A stretch of 16,552 nt of DNA from an uncultured Eubacteriales bacterium (GCA_900545185.1 UQYH01000048.1:1-16552); one strand, 5' to 3'. Positions 7,425-14,009 are shown, counted from the first letter of the stretch. Made by a program: numbers and translations. Notes: generated from the letters alone by a model not told the origin.

Positions 7425-8142
7425 AAGAGAGCTGAAAGCCTATTTTAAAACACCTGTGGGGTACATATTTTTAAGTGCATTTTTCTTTTTTGCATCGCTG
7501 ATGTTTGTTTTTATCAACCTCAGCTCGCAAAAAACATCCATGAGCGGCTTTTTCTCCAATGTCAGCCTTATTTTTGTATTTGTCATTCCCGTTTTAACCA
7601 TGCGGCTGTTTTCGGAGGAACGCAAAAGCAAAACCGATCAGCTGCTGCTAACCGCACCGGTGCGCGTCCGCGATATTGTACTCGGCAAATTTTTGGCCGC
7701 CGGGACGGTGCTGTGCATCGGTGTTGCGGCAACCATGCTGTTTGTGCCGATTATGGAGCTTTACGGCACACCGGCCATTGCCGAAACGGTCATCGGATAT
7801 TTGGGACTGCTGCTTATGGGGCTGTTTTTCGTGTCGCTCGGCATGTTTATGTCGTCCGTAACGGAAAGCCAGGTTATTGCCGCGGTTTCTACCCTTGCCA
7901 TCATCTTCTTTTTGTGGTTTTTGGGCGGCTTAAACCTTAAGTTTTCCGAAATGCTCACGGGCGCATGGGCGTGGCTGGGCAAAAGCTTAGATTGGTTTTT
8001 AAACTTCATCTCCATCAATAACAGGCTGTACGATTTTACCCTGGGCACCTTAAACCTTGTGCCGGTGTTTTACTTTGTCAGCCTGGCCGGCTTGTTCATC
8101 TTTTTAACCATTATGAACATTGAAAGACGGCGTTGGAAATAA
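7408..8142 (+). CDS. ABC-2 type permease, GldF-like
   Basis: This 244-aa membrane protein has about six predicted segments. It starts with the family-typical cytoplasmic segment MTAIYKRELKAYFKTPVGYIF and includes the conserved MRLFSEERKSKTDQLLLTAPV stretch found in GldF-type permeases. The frame is open from 7309, but GGGGAGG at 7395-7401 points to the ATG at 7408, giving a 17-base overlap with the ATPase gene and probable translational coupling. It would form the membrane channel powered by the preceding ATPase. The exported substrate cannot be deduced. Confidence 0.9.
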   Translation: MTAIYKRELKAYFKTPVGYIFLSAFFFFASLMFVFINLSSQKTSMSGFFSNVSLIFVFVIPVLTMRLFSEERKSKTDQLLLTAPVRVRDIVLGKFLAAGTVLCIGVAATMLFVPIMELYGTPAIAETVIGYLGLLLMGLFFVSLGMFMSSVTESQVIAAVSTLAIIFFLWFLGGLNLKFSEMLTGAWAWLGKSLDWFLNFISINNRLYDFTLGTLNLVPVFYFVSLAGLFIFLTIMNIERRRWK

Positions 8143-8175
8143 ACTGCTATATTAAATAGGAAAGGATGGAGACAT

Positions 8176-9591
8176 ATGAAGAGTAAAAAATTCCGTTATT
8201 CGCTAAATTCCAAGGCCTTTATTGTGGGCGCGGTTATCATTGTACTGCTTTTAAACGCTATTTTAATTTCGCTGAATGATAAAATTGCGCTCGAAATTGA
8301 CTTTACTGAAGATAAAATTTTTGCATTGACCGAAGAATCGGAAAAAATTGCCGATCAAATAGACGAGCCGACCGATATTTTGATTTTAACAACCGGCACA
8401 GAGAGTGAAACACTTTCTATGGTGGAAAATGTGTTGACAAAATATACCCAGCGCAACTCCAAAATTTCGGTTCGTGAGGTTGATGTGATTAAAAACCCGG
8501 CCGAGGTGCAGGCCTACGCGCAGGAGATTGCGCAGCTTTCGATCGGTTCTTTGATTATCAAACAGGGTGACCGCCACGAAACGATTAACTCGCAGGACTT
8601 TTTCAGCCAAAACGGCTTCAGTTATATCGAGCGTGTTGTCACCACCAAGCTGGCAACGTTTGTAGACGGCATGACCCTTTCGGCCGTTACCTTTACAACG
8701 GGTCACGGTGAACAGGTTTCACCCAACGCCACAAAGGTGCTGGAGATGGGCGGCTATCAAATTGAACAGCTGGATACGCTGACGCAGGATTTCCCGGCAG
8801 ATGCCCAATCGGTTGTAATCATCAGCGCGCCGCAAAAGGATTTCTCGATTGAAGAAATTAACAAAATGGACAGCTATTTAGATCGCGGCGGCAATGTGCA
8901 GATTTATTTTGACCCCTTCTATGCCGCGGCCGACTTGCCGAATCTGACAAGCTATTTGGCCGATGACTGGGGCATTGTCCGCAACACGGATGTTGTGCTT
9001 GACATGGGAAATATGATTGAAAACAGCACATACATGGTTGCCCAAACGGGTGACCACGAAATTACAAATCCCGTGGCCGAAAGTCAAAAACGTGCAGGCT
9101 ACGGCCCGGCCAACAGCTTAAGCCGTGCGGCAGATAAGCCTGCGTCGGTTGAGGTTAAAACCCTGCTGAAAAGCGCCGGTTCGGCCTATTCCAAAGCGAG
9201 TGCAGACATGTTGAATGAACAAAAGGACATGCAAAAAGCAGACGGCGACACATCGGGACCGTTCGATGTGCTGGTTGCGGCCACGCGCGAGACGGGCAAC
9301 GTGGAAAACGAAAGTTTTACCGGCCGCATGATTGTGGGTGGTTCTGTTTTGATTTTTGATGTATTGACAACCGACACGCGCTTTGCCAACGAGGACATTT
9401 TGCTGAACACCATCAGCTGGATGAAGGGCGGCGATGCCTCTATCACCGTACGTGCCAAAATGCTGCCCGGCGGCGCTATGAGCCTGACCAAGCCGCAGTT
9501 CTGGACATGGTTTGTCATTTTGGTTGTCATCGTGCCGTTAGGTGTTTTGGCGGCGGGGATTACAGTATTTATGAAGCGCAGATATAAATAA
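8176..9591 (+). CDS. GldG-like ABC auxiliary protein (membrane-anchored, large extracellular part)
   Basis: This 471-aa protein has an N-terminal membrane segment (about residues 14-33), a long extracytoplasmic region and a C-terminal membrane segment (about 445-467) ending in a short basic tail. The extracytoplasmic part carries features of the GldG/ABC-type auxiliary family: DFTEDKIFALTEES, TTGHGE near 176 and YLDRGGNVQIYFDP near 234-247. GGATGGAG precedes the ATG. It lies 33 bases after the permease without a terminator, so the three genes form one operon. In many Firmicutes a DUF4340 gene follows next; here that gene is absent and a terminator follows instead. Confidence 0.88.
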   Translation: MKSKKFRYSLNSKAFIVGAVIIVLLLNAILISLNDKIALEIDFTEDKIFALTEESEKIADQIDEPTDILILTTGTESETLSMVENVLTKYTQRNSKISVREVDVIKNPAEVQAYAQEIAQLSIGSLIIKQGDRHETINSQDFFSQNGFSYIERVVTTKLATFVDGMTLSAVTFTTGHGEQVSPNATKVLEMGGYQIEQLDTLTQDFPADAQSVVIISAPQKDFSIEEINKMDSYLDRGGNVQIYFDPFYAAADLPNLTSYLADDWGIVRNTDVVLDMGNMIENSTYMVAQTGDHEITNPVAESQKRAGYGPANSLSRAADKPASVEVKTLLKSAGSAYSKASADMLNEQKDMQKADGDTSGPFDVLVAATRETGNVENESFTGRMIVGGSVLIFDVLTTDTRFANEDILLNTISWMKGGDASITVRAKMLPGGAMSLTKPQFWTWFVILVVIVPLGVLAAGITVFMKRRYK

Positions 9592-9604
9592 GATAGGGGT
9601 ATGT

Positions 9605-9640
9605 AAACAAGCGCTGTGGGTTTTTCATGGCGCTTGTTTT
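9605..9640 (+). terminator. Intrinsic terminator of the ABC operon
   Basis: A perfect 10-bp stem AAACAAGCGC / GCGCTTGTTT with a 15-base loop is followed by only one more T. It separates the GldAFG-like operon from pnuC. Confidence 0.75.
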
Positions 9641-9662
9641 AAGTCAACTAAGTCAATAATAT
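9634..9662 (+). promoter_or_regulatory. Weak candidate promoter for pnuC, with a direct repeat in the spacer
   Basis: TTGTTT and TAATAT are separated by 17 bases. The spacer contains two adjacent copies of TAAGTCAA (9640-9647 and 9649-9656). The -35 overlaps the 3' arm of the preceding terminator. Both hexamers match consensus poorly, so this is tentative. Confidence 0.3.
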
Positions 9663-9679
9663 AAAAGGGGAGTTATGAA

Positions 9680-10501
9680 ATGAAAACAACGCAGGCAAAC
9701 AGTGTTCGGACGGTTAAAAAAAGCATAGGGCAGCGCGCCGTTGACCTGTGGCATTATTTTACAACCTATGAAAAGATTTGGTTTTTCAGCATTTTAATTT
9801 TATCGGTCATTTTTGCGTTCCTGTTCCCGGAGGAGGACGTGAACGGGGTAAACGGCAGCTTGATTATGGGACTGTATCTGGCCGATACATTTTTAAATAT
9901 TTTGTGCGAATTGCTGATTTCCAAGCAAAGCAAATGGAACTTTATCGTGTCGGTTTTTGTAGAAATTACGGAAATTGCCATCTGCCTGGTGCTGTCGTAT
10001 CGGTTTGCCACCATGGCATCCACACTGTTCTTCTGGCTGCCGATTGATATTATCAGCTTTATCAACTGGCACAAACATCCCGATGCACAAAAAGAAGAGC
10101 TGACCAAGGTGCGCAAGCTCAGCGGTGCGGCCGAGGTGGCCGTCATCGCCGGCATTGTGGTTTGGACAATCGGCGTCGGTTACTTTCTGACCACGCTGGA
10201 TTTCGGCACAGACCTTTTTCACGGCAACGAGCTGCTGGAGGTGTTGGTTTGCTATTTGGATGCTTGTGCGTCGGCTGTCGGAATTGCAAACGGCGTGTTT
10301 ATTCTGCTGCGCTACCGCGAACAGTGGATTGCGTGGTATATCAGCGCCGCAATCGAAACGGTCATCAACATCCTTTCGGGGCAATATGTGCTGCTGGTGC
10401 TGAAAGCCGGATATTTCACCAACACCACCTATGGTTACATCAAATGGAGCCAATACATCAAAGCGCATAAGGAAAGTGCACAGGATACGGCGATATTGTA
10501 A
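9680..10501 (+). CDS. pnuC: PnuC-family nicotinamide riboside/mononucleotide-type transporter
   Basis: This 273-aa polytopic membrane protein has seven or more predicted membrane segments. Recognisable PnuC features are the central FFWLPIDIISFINWHKH, the REQWIAWYISAAIETVINI helix matching the family's P/Q-W-x-x-W-Y pattern, and the C-terminal NTTYGYIKWSQYIK. PnuC proteins carry NAD precursors (nicotinamide riboside) by facilitated diffusion coupled to intracellular phosphorylation; related members carry thiamine or riboflavin. No kinase gene (nadR) or riboswitch of a known class is adjacent, so the exact vitamin is open. GGGGAG lies 7 bases before the ATG; an ATG at 9675 is followed at once by a stop in its frame. 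The gene stands alone after a terminator. Confidence 0.85.
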   Translation: MKTTQANSVRTVKKSIGQRAVDLWHYFTTYEKIWFFSILILSVIFAFLFPEEDVNGVNGSLIMGLYLADTFLNILCELLISKQSKWNFIVSVFVEITEIAICLVLSYRFATMASTLFFWLPIDIISFINWHKHPDAQKEELTKVRKLSGAAEVAVIAGIVVWTIGVGYFLTTLDFGTDLFHGNELLEVLVCYLDACASAVGIANGVFILLRYREQWIAWYISAAIETVINILSGQYVLLVLKAGYFTNTTYGYIKWSQYIKAHKESAQDTAIL

Positions 10502-10569
10502 AGACGGCATATTAAAAAACGCATAATTTTGCTTGTGAAAATTACATTTACACGAAAGAAGGAGCCATT

Positions 10570-11067
10570 ATGTCTCCAATTCCTGCTCGTAAATCAACCC
10601 GATTAAAAGATTATGATTATTCACAAAGCGGTTGTTATTTTATAACGATTTGTACGTATAACAGAGCAAAAATTTTATCTGACATTGGTAGGGGCGGGGC
10701 TCTGCTCCGCCCGCTTGGCGAAATTGTCAACACGCAAATTCACGCGCTGGAACAACGGTATAACATCACCATCTACCCAAATGTCATTATGCCCGACCAT
10801 GTTCATATGATAATTCATATAAATCGTGCCATGCGGCGGGCGGAGCAGAGCCCCGCCCCTACGATGTTGGATATGGTTTGTGCGTTCAAATCAATCACCA
10901 CAAAAATTGCCAATAAAAATGATGGCTGTCTCGGACGTCAAATATGGCAGCGAGGTTATTACGACCATATCATTCGCAATGACCGAGATTATGAAGAAAC
11001 GGCAGAATACATTTTAAATAATCCGCTTCGTTGGGTAATAAGCCGCGAAAATAAAACACAAAATTAA
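10570..11067 (+). CDS. REP-associated tyrosine transposase (RAYT), IS200/IS605-like Y1 HUH type
   Basis: This 165-aa protein has the RAYT/TnpA_REP layout: an N-terminal RLKDYDYSQSGCYFITICT, the HUH metal-binding pair H77-x-H79 in MPDHVHMII, and the catalytic tyrosine region WQRGYYDHIIRNDRDYEE (Y130 or Y131), followed by YILNNPLRW. Such enzymes nick single-stranded REP hairpins in a GTAG-guided way and are thought to spread REP elements. GAAGGAG precedes the ATG. Two identical 26-base REP palindromes lie inside the gene in opposite orientations (10688-10713 and 10837-10862), encoding the Gly/Arg/Leu-rich stretch near residues 40-48 and the RRAEQSPAP stretch at 89-97. Both are in frame and lie at variable loops of the family, so the gene looks intact and possibly active. 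Confidence 0.88.
   Translation: MSPIPARKSTRLKDYDYSQSGCYFITICTYNRAKILSDIGRGGALLRPLGEIVNTQIHALEQRYNITIYPNVIMPDHVHMIIHINRAMRRAEQSPAPTMLDMVCAFKSITTKIANKNDGCLGRQIWQRGYYDHIIRNDRDYEETAEYILNNPLRWVISRENKTQN
10688..10713 (+). repeat. REP-A palindrome, copy 1 (inside the transposase gene)
   Basis: The foot GTAG is followed by a palindrome with left arm GGGCGGGGC, loop TCT and right arm GCTCCGCCC (9 pairs, one G-T). The 26 bases are identical to copies 2 and 3. Confidence 0.85.
10837..10862 (-). repeat. REP-A palindrome, copy 2, inverted (inside the transposase gene)
   Basis: The reverse complement is identical over 26 bases to copy 1, with its foot (CTAC on the plus strand) at 10859-10862. With copy 1 it forms an inverted pair 123 bases apart within the coding region. 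Confidence 0.85.
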
Positions 11068-11096
11068 AACGTACATATTTTTCGTTGCGGCACAAC

Positions 11097-11115
11097 GGCG
11101 GGGCTCTCTATGCCC
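11097..11115 (+). repeat. REP-C palindrome without GTAG foot (degenerate)
   Basis: GGCGGGGCTCTCTATGCCC matches the copy at 14147-14169 (reverse strand) in 17 of 19 positions, but the preceding bases are CACAAC rather than GTAGG. It shares the core GGCGGGGCTCT with REP-A. Confidence 0.55.
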
Positions 11116-11246
11116 GCGCCTTACAAATTTTGGTAATGTTCCGCACACCCGTAGGGGCGGGGCTCTGCTCCGCCCGTATCTTGCAAATTCTCGCAATGTT
11201 CCGCTCGCCCCGTATCATGCAAAATTTCACAATGTTTTGCATATTC
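11116..11246 (+). repeat. Degenerate 35-base motif, three copies interleaved with REPs
   Basis: The copies at 11116-11150 and 11176-11210 agree at 26 of 35 positions; those at 11176-11210 and 11212-11246 agree at 24 of 35. The shared core is GCAAA...AATGTT. Copy 1 is followed directly by REP-A and copy 3 directly by REP-B; copies 2 and 3 are separated by a single base. Confidence 0.6.
11151..11176 (+). repeat. REP-A palindrome, copy 3
   Basis: Identical over 26 bases to the two copies inside the transposase gene, including the GTAG foot. Confidence 0.85.
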
Positions 11247-11272
11247 GCAGGGCACGACCTGTGTGTCGTGCC
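11247..11272 (+). repeat. REP-B palindrome, copy 1
   Basis: Foot GCAG, then a perfect 8-bp stem GGCACGAC / GTCGTGCC with loop CTGTGT. It pairs as a family with the copy at 14221-14246. Confidence 0.75.
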
Positions 11273-11397
11273 GTTAAAATTTTTGCCATGCTGCAATCAT
11301 TAAAACGTTGCGCAAAATATGTTGAAAATTGCCCCAAAACCGCATAAAATCGGGCATTGGAGACGATTTGATAAAAGTGCACAAATATAAAAGAAAA

Positions 11398-11434
11398 ATT
11401 TTATGTGGTTTGTTGCAAACAAATTACATAAAAT
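11398..11434. promoter_or_regulatory. 37-base dyad immediately upstream of a promoter (candidate operator)
   Basis: ATTTTATGT (11398-11406) is complementary to ACATAAAAT (11426-11434), and inside it TTTGTT (11409-11414) is complementary to AACAAA (11418-11423) around GCA. Only GG/TT at 11407-11408 and 11424-11425 break the symmetry. It ends 3 bases before the -35 hexamer. No T-run follows in a position that would suit a terminator. Confidence 0.55.
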
Positions 11435-11437
11435 CTA

Positions 11438-11466
11438 TTGATTTTTAGCGTTTTTTCTAGTATAAT
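11438..11466 (+). promoter_or_regulatory. Sigma-A-like promoter of the RNA/dockerin/cohesin locus
   Basis: TTGATT and a perfect TATAAT are spaced by exactly 17 bases. The predicted start is near 11473, which leaves about 350 nt before the first credible start codon at 11825. Confidence 0.85.
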
Positions 11467-11472
11467 TAAAGC

Positions 11473-11790
11473 GTAGAATTATAAGAGTAATGTTTTAAGA
11501 GTGTGCTTTTCTGTCCGGCGGCCGACCGACAAGGCGACGGGCATGGGCAAGGGAGGGCTGGCCTCCTTTGCATAGTCAAAGCGGCTCTCTATGCTGCCAG
11601 CGGCGCTGTACCGGCCTTTTTCCTGCGGTGCGGTAGCGTCGGTCTGCAGCCGCAAACAAACAGAAGGGTGGTATGCTATGGAGTGTTAAGGGTAGGTAGG
11701 TTTGTTTTTTATAAGGCTATGAGCGCGGCGCAAAACCGGCAGCACCCGGCGTTTGGGCAGACTGCGGCAGACAGCGTAGCTTTATAACAG
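11473..11790 (+). ncRNA. Candidate large structured RNA (or structured leader) of about 300 nt, class not recognised
   Basis: A GC-rich block lies between a good promoter and the dockerin gene and folds by eye into three consecutive domains. Domain 1 is closed by GCGGC / GCCGC (11518-11522 with 11649-11653) and GACCGAC / GTCGGTC (11524-11530 with 11638-11644). It encloses four hairpins: GCAAGGGAGG / CCTCCTTTGC (11547-11571), GCGGC / GCTGC (11581-11597), CAGC / GCTG (11598-11608) and TACCG / CGGTA (11609-11635). Domain 2 is AAACAAAC / GTTTGTTT (11654-11661 with 11700-11707) around a G-rich, almost C-free loop, followed by a T-run at 11705-11710. Domain 3 is AAGGCTATG / CGTAGCTTT (11713-11721 with 11775-11783, two wobbles) around a GC-rich interior. 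The T-run after domain 2 could make a separate RNA of about 240 nt; otherwise the whole block is a 5' leader. I cannot assign it to a known family; raiA-type and other large clostridial RNAs should be tested. Confidence 0.55.
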
Positions 11791-11824
11791 GAATTGAAAA
11801 AATATGATTAAATGGAGGGAAATC

Positions 11825-12448
11825 ATGAAAGTTTCAAAATTAATGAAAATGCTGCCCGTAATGCTGGTAGCTTGCATGTTGCTTTCATCTGTCAGCGCTT
11901 TTGCGGCTGTTACAAAGCCGGGAGATATTGCGGCAGCAACCGAAAAGGTAACCGTTGTGGTAACGGGCATGCAGCAAGATGAAGAAGTTGCAATCATGGT
12001 TTATGATAAGGCTAAAAGAGCTGAAAACGGTACACCGGCTGATGTAGCGGCAGCAGACATTTTGTATATTGATCAGGCTGCTGCAAAAATCAAAATTGCA
12101 GATGGTAATTACGGTGTTACATTTGAGTTTTACTTAAAAGACGGCGCCGAAGCTACAACAAAAGAGGTTGCTATCGGTAGCGCTAATGCTACTGCGGTAA
12201 CATATGAAACGTTTGAGATTGGTGCTGCACAGACATACCTTCCGGGTGATGTAGATGGCAGTGGAGTTGTTGACCCGGATGATGTTTTATTATTAGCTAA
12301 GAAGGTTGCCGGATGGAGTGTTACTCTTGTTATTGAACAAGCCGGTGATGTAGATGGTAGTGGAGTTATTGACCCGGATGATGTTTTATTATTAGCTAAG
12401 AAGGTTGCTGGATGGAATGTTGAGTTGTCCCCCGGCAAATTACAGTAA
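11825..12448 (+). CDS. Secreted protein with a C-terminal dockerin-type (EF-hand) repeat pair
   Basis: This 207-aa protein has a signal peptide (about 1-27, a basic start then LPVMLVACMLLSSVSAFA). A roughly 110-residue beta-rich domain of unrecognised family follows. Two calcium-binding dockerin-type repeats (residues 141-166 and 174-199) come last, each with GDVDGSGV(V/I)DPDDVLLLAKKVAGW. The D-x-D-x-S-x-x-x-D-x-x-D loop and the following helix fit type I dockerin. Dockerins bind cohesins, and the next gene encodes a cohesin-like protein. No catalytic domain is present. The start at 11825 is set by GGAGGG at 11814-11819; an in-frame ATG at 11804 would place seven extra residues before the signal peptide and has no such site. 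Confidence 0.85.
   Translation: MKVSKLMKMLPVMLVACMLLSSVSAFAAVTKPGDIAAATEKVTVVVTGMQQDEEVAIMVYDKAKRAENGTPADVAAADILYIDQAAAKIKIADGNYGVTFEFYLKDGAEATTKEVAIGSANATAVTYETFEIGAAQTYLPGDVDGSGVVDPDDVLLLAKKVAGWSVTLVIEQAGDVDGSGVIDPDDVLLLAKKVAGWNVELSPGKLQ
12245..12421 (+). repeat. Near-identical tandem DNA repeat encoding the two dockerin motifs
   Basis: Two 78-base copies (12245-12322 and 12344-12421, period 99 bases) differ at only four positions. Two of these are synonymous (GGC/GGT, GCC/GCT) and two change residues (Val/Ile, Ser/Asn). This indicates a recent internal duplication or gene conversion. Confidence 0.9.
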
Positions 12449-12478
12449 AATAATTTTTGAATTAGGAGTTGATTAAGT

Positions 12479-13768
12479 ATGAAAAAAGGTCTTTCATTCC
12501 TGTGCGCTGTTGCGTTGCTACTGGGTTTGATGGTTCCGGTAAGTGCTGCACATGACATTAAAATCTCTGCAAGTAAATTGACAGCAAAGCCTGGTGACCA
12601 GATTTTTGTACAAGTTGCTATATCTGGTATTGACGAAAGTGATGAAAATTTCATGGCAAATTGGCTTTCGTTTAAAATCAAATATGATGAAACTAAATTC
12701 GATTTTGGTGCAGACTTAAATGGCGATGGGGAAATTAAAGATTACAAAGAGGGCAGAATAACAATCACAGAAACTACCTCTAGAGCACAAAAAAATTCAA
12801 CACCGTGGAGCAAAATGAATCCTATGCCTGAATTTGGTCTTTCAGATGGCGATACGACTGTAATACCTTTTGATTCTGGTGCAACGCCCCAATTTAATAA
12901 TGGCGAAGCAACTGTGACATTTAACTCTTTAGGTGCAGCCACATATACAAATGGTGCTTTAATGGGCTTTTATTTAACAGTAAAAGGTGATGCTGTTGCT
13001 GGGGAATATCCTATAACCTTTAGTAGTTCTGTAGCTGAAGGCAAGAGTGCTTTGCGTTACACAGAAATGAACAAAGACGATTTAGCCATTCCGTCAACTT
13101 TTGTTAACGGCTCTATCACTGTTGAAGGTTCAACCCCGACCCCGACTCCTAAAACTGTATCTTACACAGTTAAAAACGGTACGGTTATGGCTTCCACAGT
13201 TGCTTTGGCAGCTCCTGCAGAAGCAAAAGCTTCCGGCACTATCACAACTGCCGGCACAGCTCCAGAAGAGGAAGTTTACTTCTACTTCTTCCCGAACAAG
13301 GGCTACACCACAGACGGTATGACCGTTAACGGTGCAGAAGTTATCGGCGCTGCTGCTTCTAAAAAGTACACTGTAACAGCAGATGCAACCTATGATTTCG
13401 TATTCAAGAAGATTGAAGATGCTGCGGCAATTACCGCTAAACCGACCGGCGCAATTTCCGGTACTCCGGCAGCTGCAAGCCTCACAACCTTCGCTACGGC
13501 TGCAGGCGCTTCCGAATTTGGTATTTTAATCGGCGCTGCTGACGCTTGGGGCACTGACATCAAAGCTGATTATGCTGCTGCAAGCGAAACAGGCAAGATC
13601 AGAAAGTATGCTGCTCTGGAAGCAAACGGTGAAGGCCAGTTCGCAATCGAGCTGAATGATACCGCTAAGAACTTCTTAAAGAACGGCACCTACAGAGCAT
13701 ACATCTATGCTGCTAACGGCTCGATCGTTACATTTGGTGACGCTATCGACATTGCAATTGCTGAGTAA
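12479..13768 (+). CDS. Secreted multidomain protein with N-terminal cohesin-like domain
   Basis: This 429-aa protein has a signal peptide (about 1-24). A cohesin-like domain follows (about 26-215, opening with IKISASKLTAKPGDQIFVQVAISG, with the WLSFKIKYDETKFDF strand and a closing PSTFVNGSITV). Next come a Thr-Pro linker (about 218-224), a small beta domain with NKGYTTDGMTVNG (about 225-315), and a C-terminal Ig/fibronectin-like domain (about 318-429, with SEFGILIG and NGTYRAYIYAANGSIVTFGD). No enzyme domain, sortase motif or S-layer anchor is visible. AGGAG lies 10 bases before the ATG. It directly follows the dockerin gene, so the two products could bind each other outside the cell. The part before the linker is noticeably more AT-rich than the part after it, which hints at domain shuffling. 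The cohesin call rests on motif and fold pattern only. Confidence 0.75.
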   Translation: MKKGLSFLCAVALLLGLMVPVSAAHDIKISASKLTAKPGDQIFVQVAISGIDESDENFMANWLSFKIKYDETKFDFGADLNGDGEIKDYKEGRITITETTSRAQKNSTPWSKMNPMPEFGLSDGDTTVIPFDSGATPQFNNGEATVTFNSLGAATYTNGALMGFYLTVKGDAVAGEYPITFSSSVAEGKSALRYTEMNKDDLAIPSTFVNGSITVEGSTPTPTPKTVSYTVKNGTVMASTVALAAPAEAKASGTITTAGTAPEEEVYFYFFPNKGYTTDGMTVNGAEVIGAAASKKYTVTADATYDFVFKKIEDAAAITAKPTGAISGTPAAASLTTFATAAGASEFGILIGAADAWGTDIKADYAAASETGKIRKYAALEANGEGQFAIELNDTAKNFLKNGTYRAYIYAANGSIVTFGDAIDIAIAE

Positions 13769-13801
13769 TACCAAATTATTCTGAATTAGGAGGATATAAT
13801 C

Positions 13802-13966
13802 ATGAAATCTTATATGAAGCCCGAACTTCAGGTTCGTGAAATCAGAATTTTGGAAAACATTGCCACACCGGCAACTAAAGCTTATGCAGAAATCAGCGGC
13901 AAAATCGTTCCGAAAACGGTTTACAGCTCACTGGCTGAAATTGATTCTGCTTCTACAGGTGCATAA
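13802..13966 (+). CDS. Small 54-aa peptide of unknown function
   Basis: This short open frame has the best Shine-Dalgarno site in the region (AGGAGG at 13788-13793, 8 bases before the ATG). It begins 33 bases after the cohesin-like gene and ends just before the operon terminator. The product starts MKSYMKPELQVREIRILENI and ends EIDSASTGA. It has no signal peptide, membrane segment or cysteine. The opening M-K-x-Y-x-K-P-E-L resembles short Firmicute peptides of the KPEL/KPEI type, some of which are leader-bearing precursors, but the absence of Cys argues against lanthipeptide or sactipeptide rings. It is probably co-transcribed with the dockerin and cohesin genes. Function is unknown. Confidence 0.7.
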   Translation: MKSYMKPELQVREIRILENIATPATKAYAEISGKIVPKTVYSSLAEIDSASTGA

Positions 13967-14009
13967 GCCTGAATTCTGATGCCCTAACGGGCAAACGAGA
14001 TTTAACAAT

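Larger units (their letters stand above)
11068..11397. other. Gene-free REP cluster and AT-rich DNA downstream of the transposase
   Basis: No credible gene is present. The first 200 bases hold three REP-like palindromes alternating with three copies of a degenerate 35-base motif (11116-11150, 11176-11210, 11212-11246). The remainder (11273-11397) is AT-rich and shows nothing I can name. Open frames crossing it run through the palindromes and lack ribosome binding sites. Confidence 0.7.

Noticed and set aside
11091..11272. CRISPR-like repeat/spacer array
   Set aside because: The palindromes differ from one another, the intervening sequences are related to each other, only about three units exist and no cas gene is near.
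11085..11303. A 72-codon open frame downstream of the transposase, and minus-strand frames over it
   Set aside because: They translate REP palindromes and the 35-base motif; the peptide repeats simply reflect the DNA repeats.
11503..11787. A 94-codon open frame in the GC-rich block before the dockerin gene
   Set aside because: No Shine-Dalgarno site, odd composition with no recognisable domain, and the same bases are explained by extensive RNA pairing.
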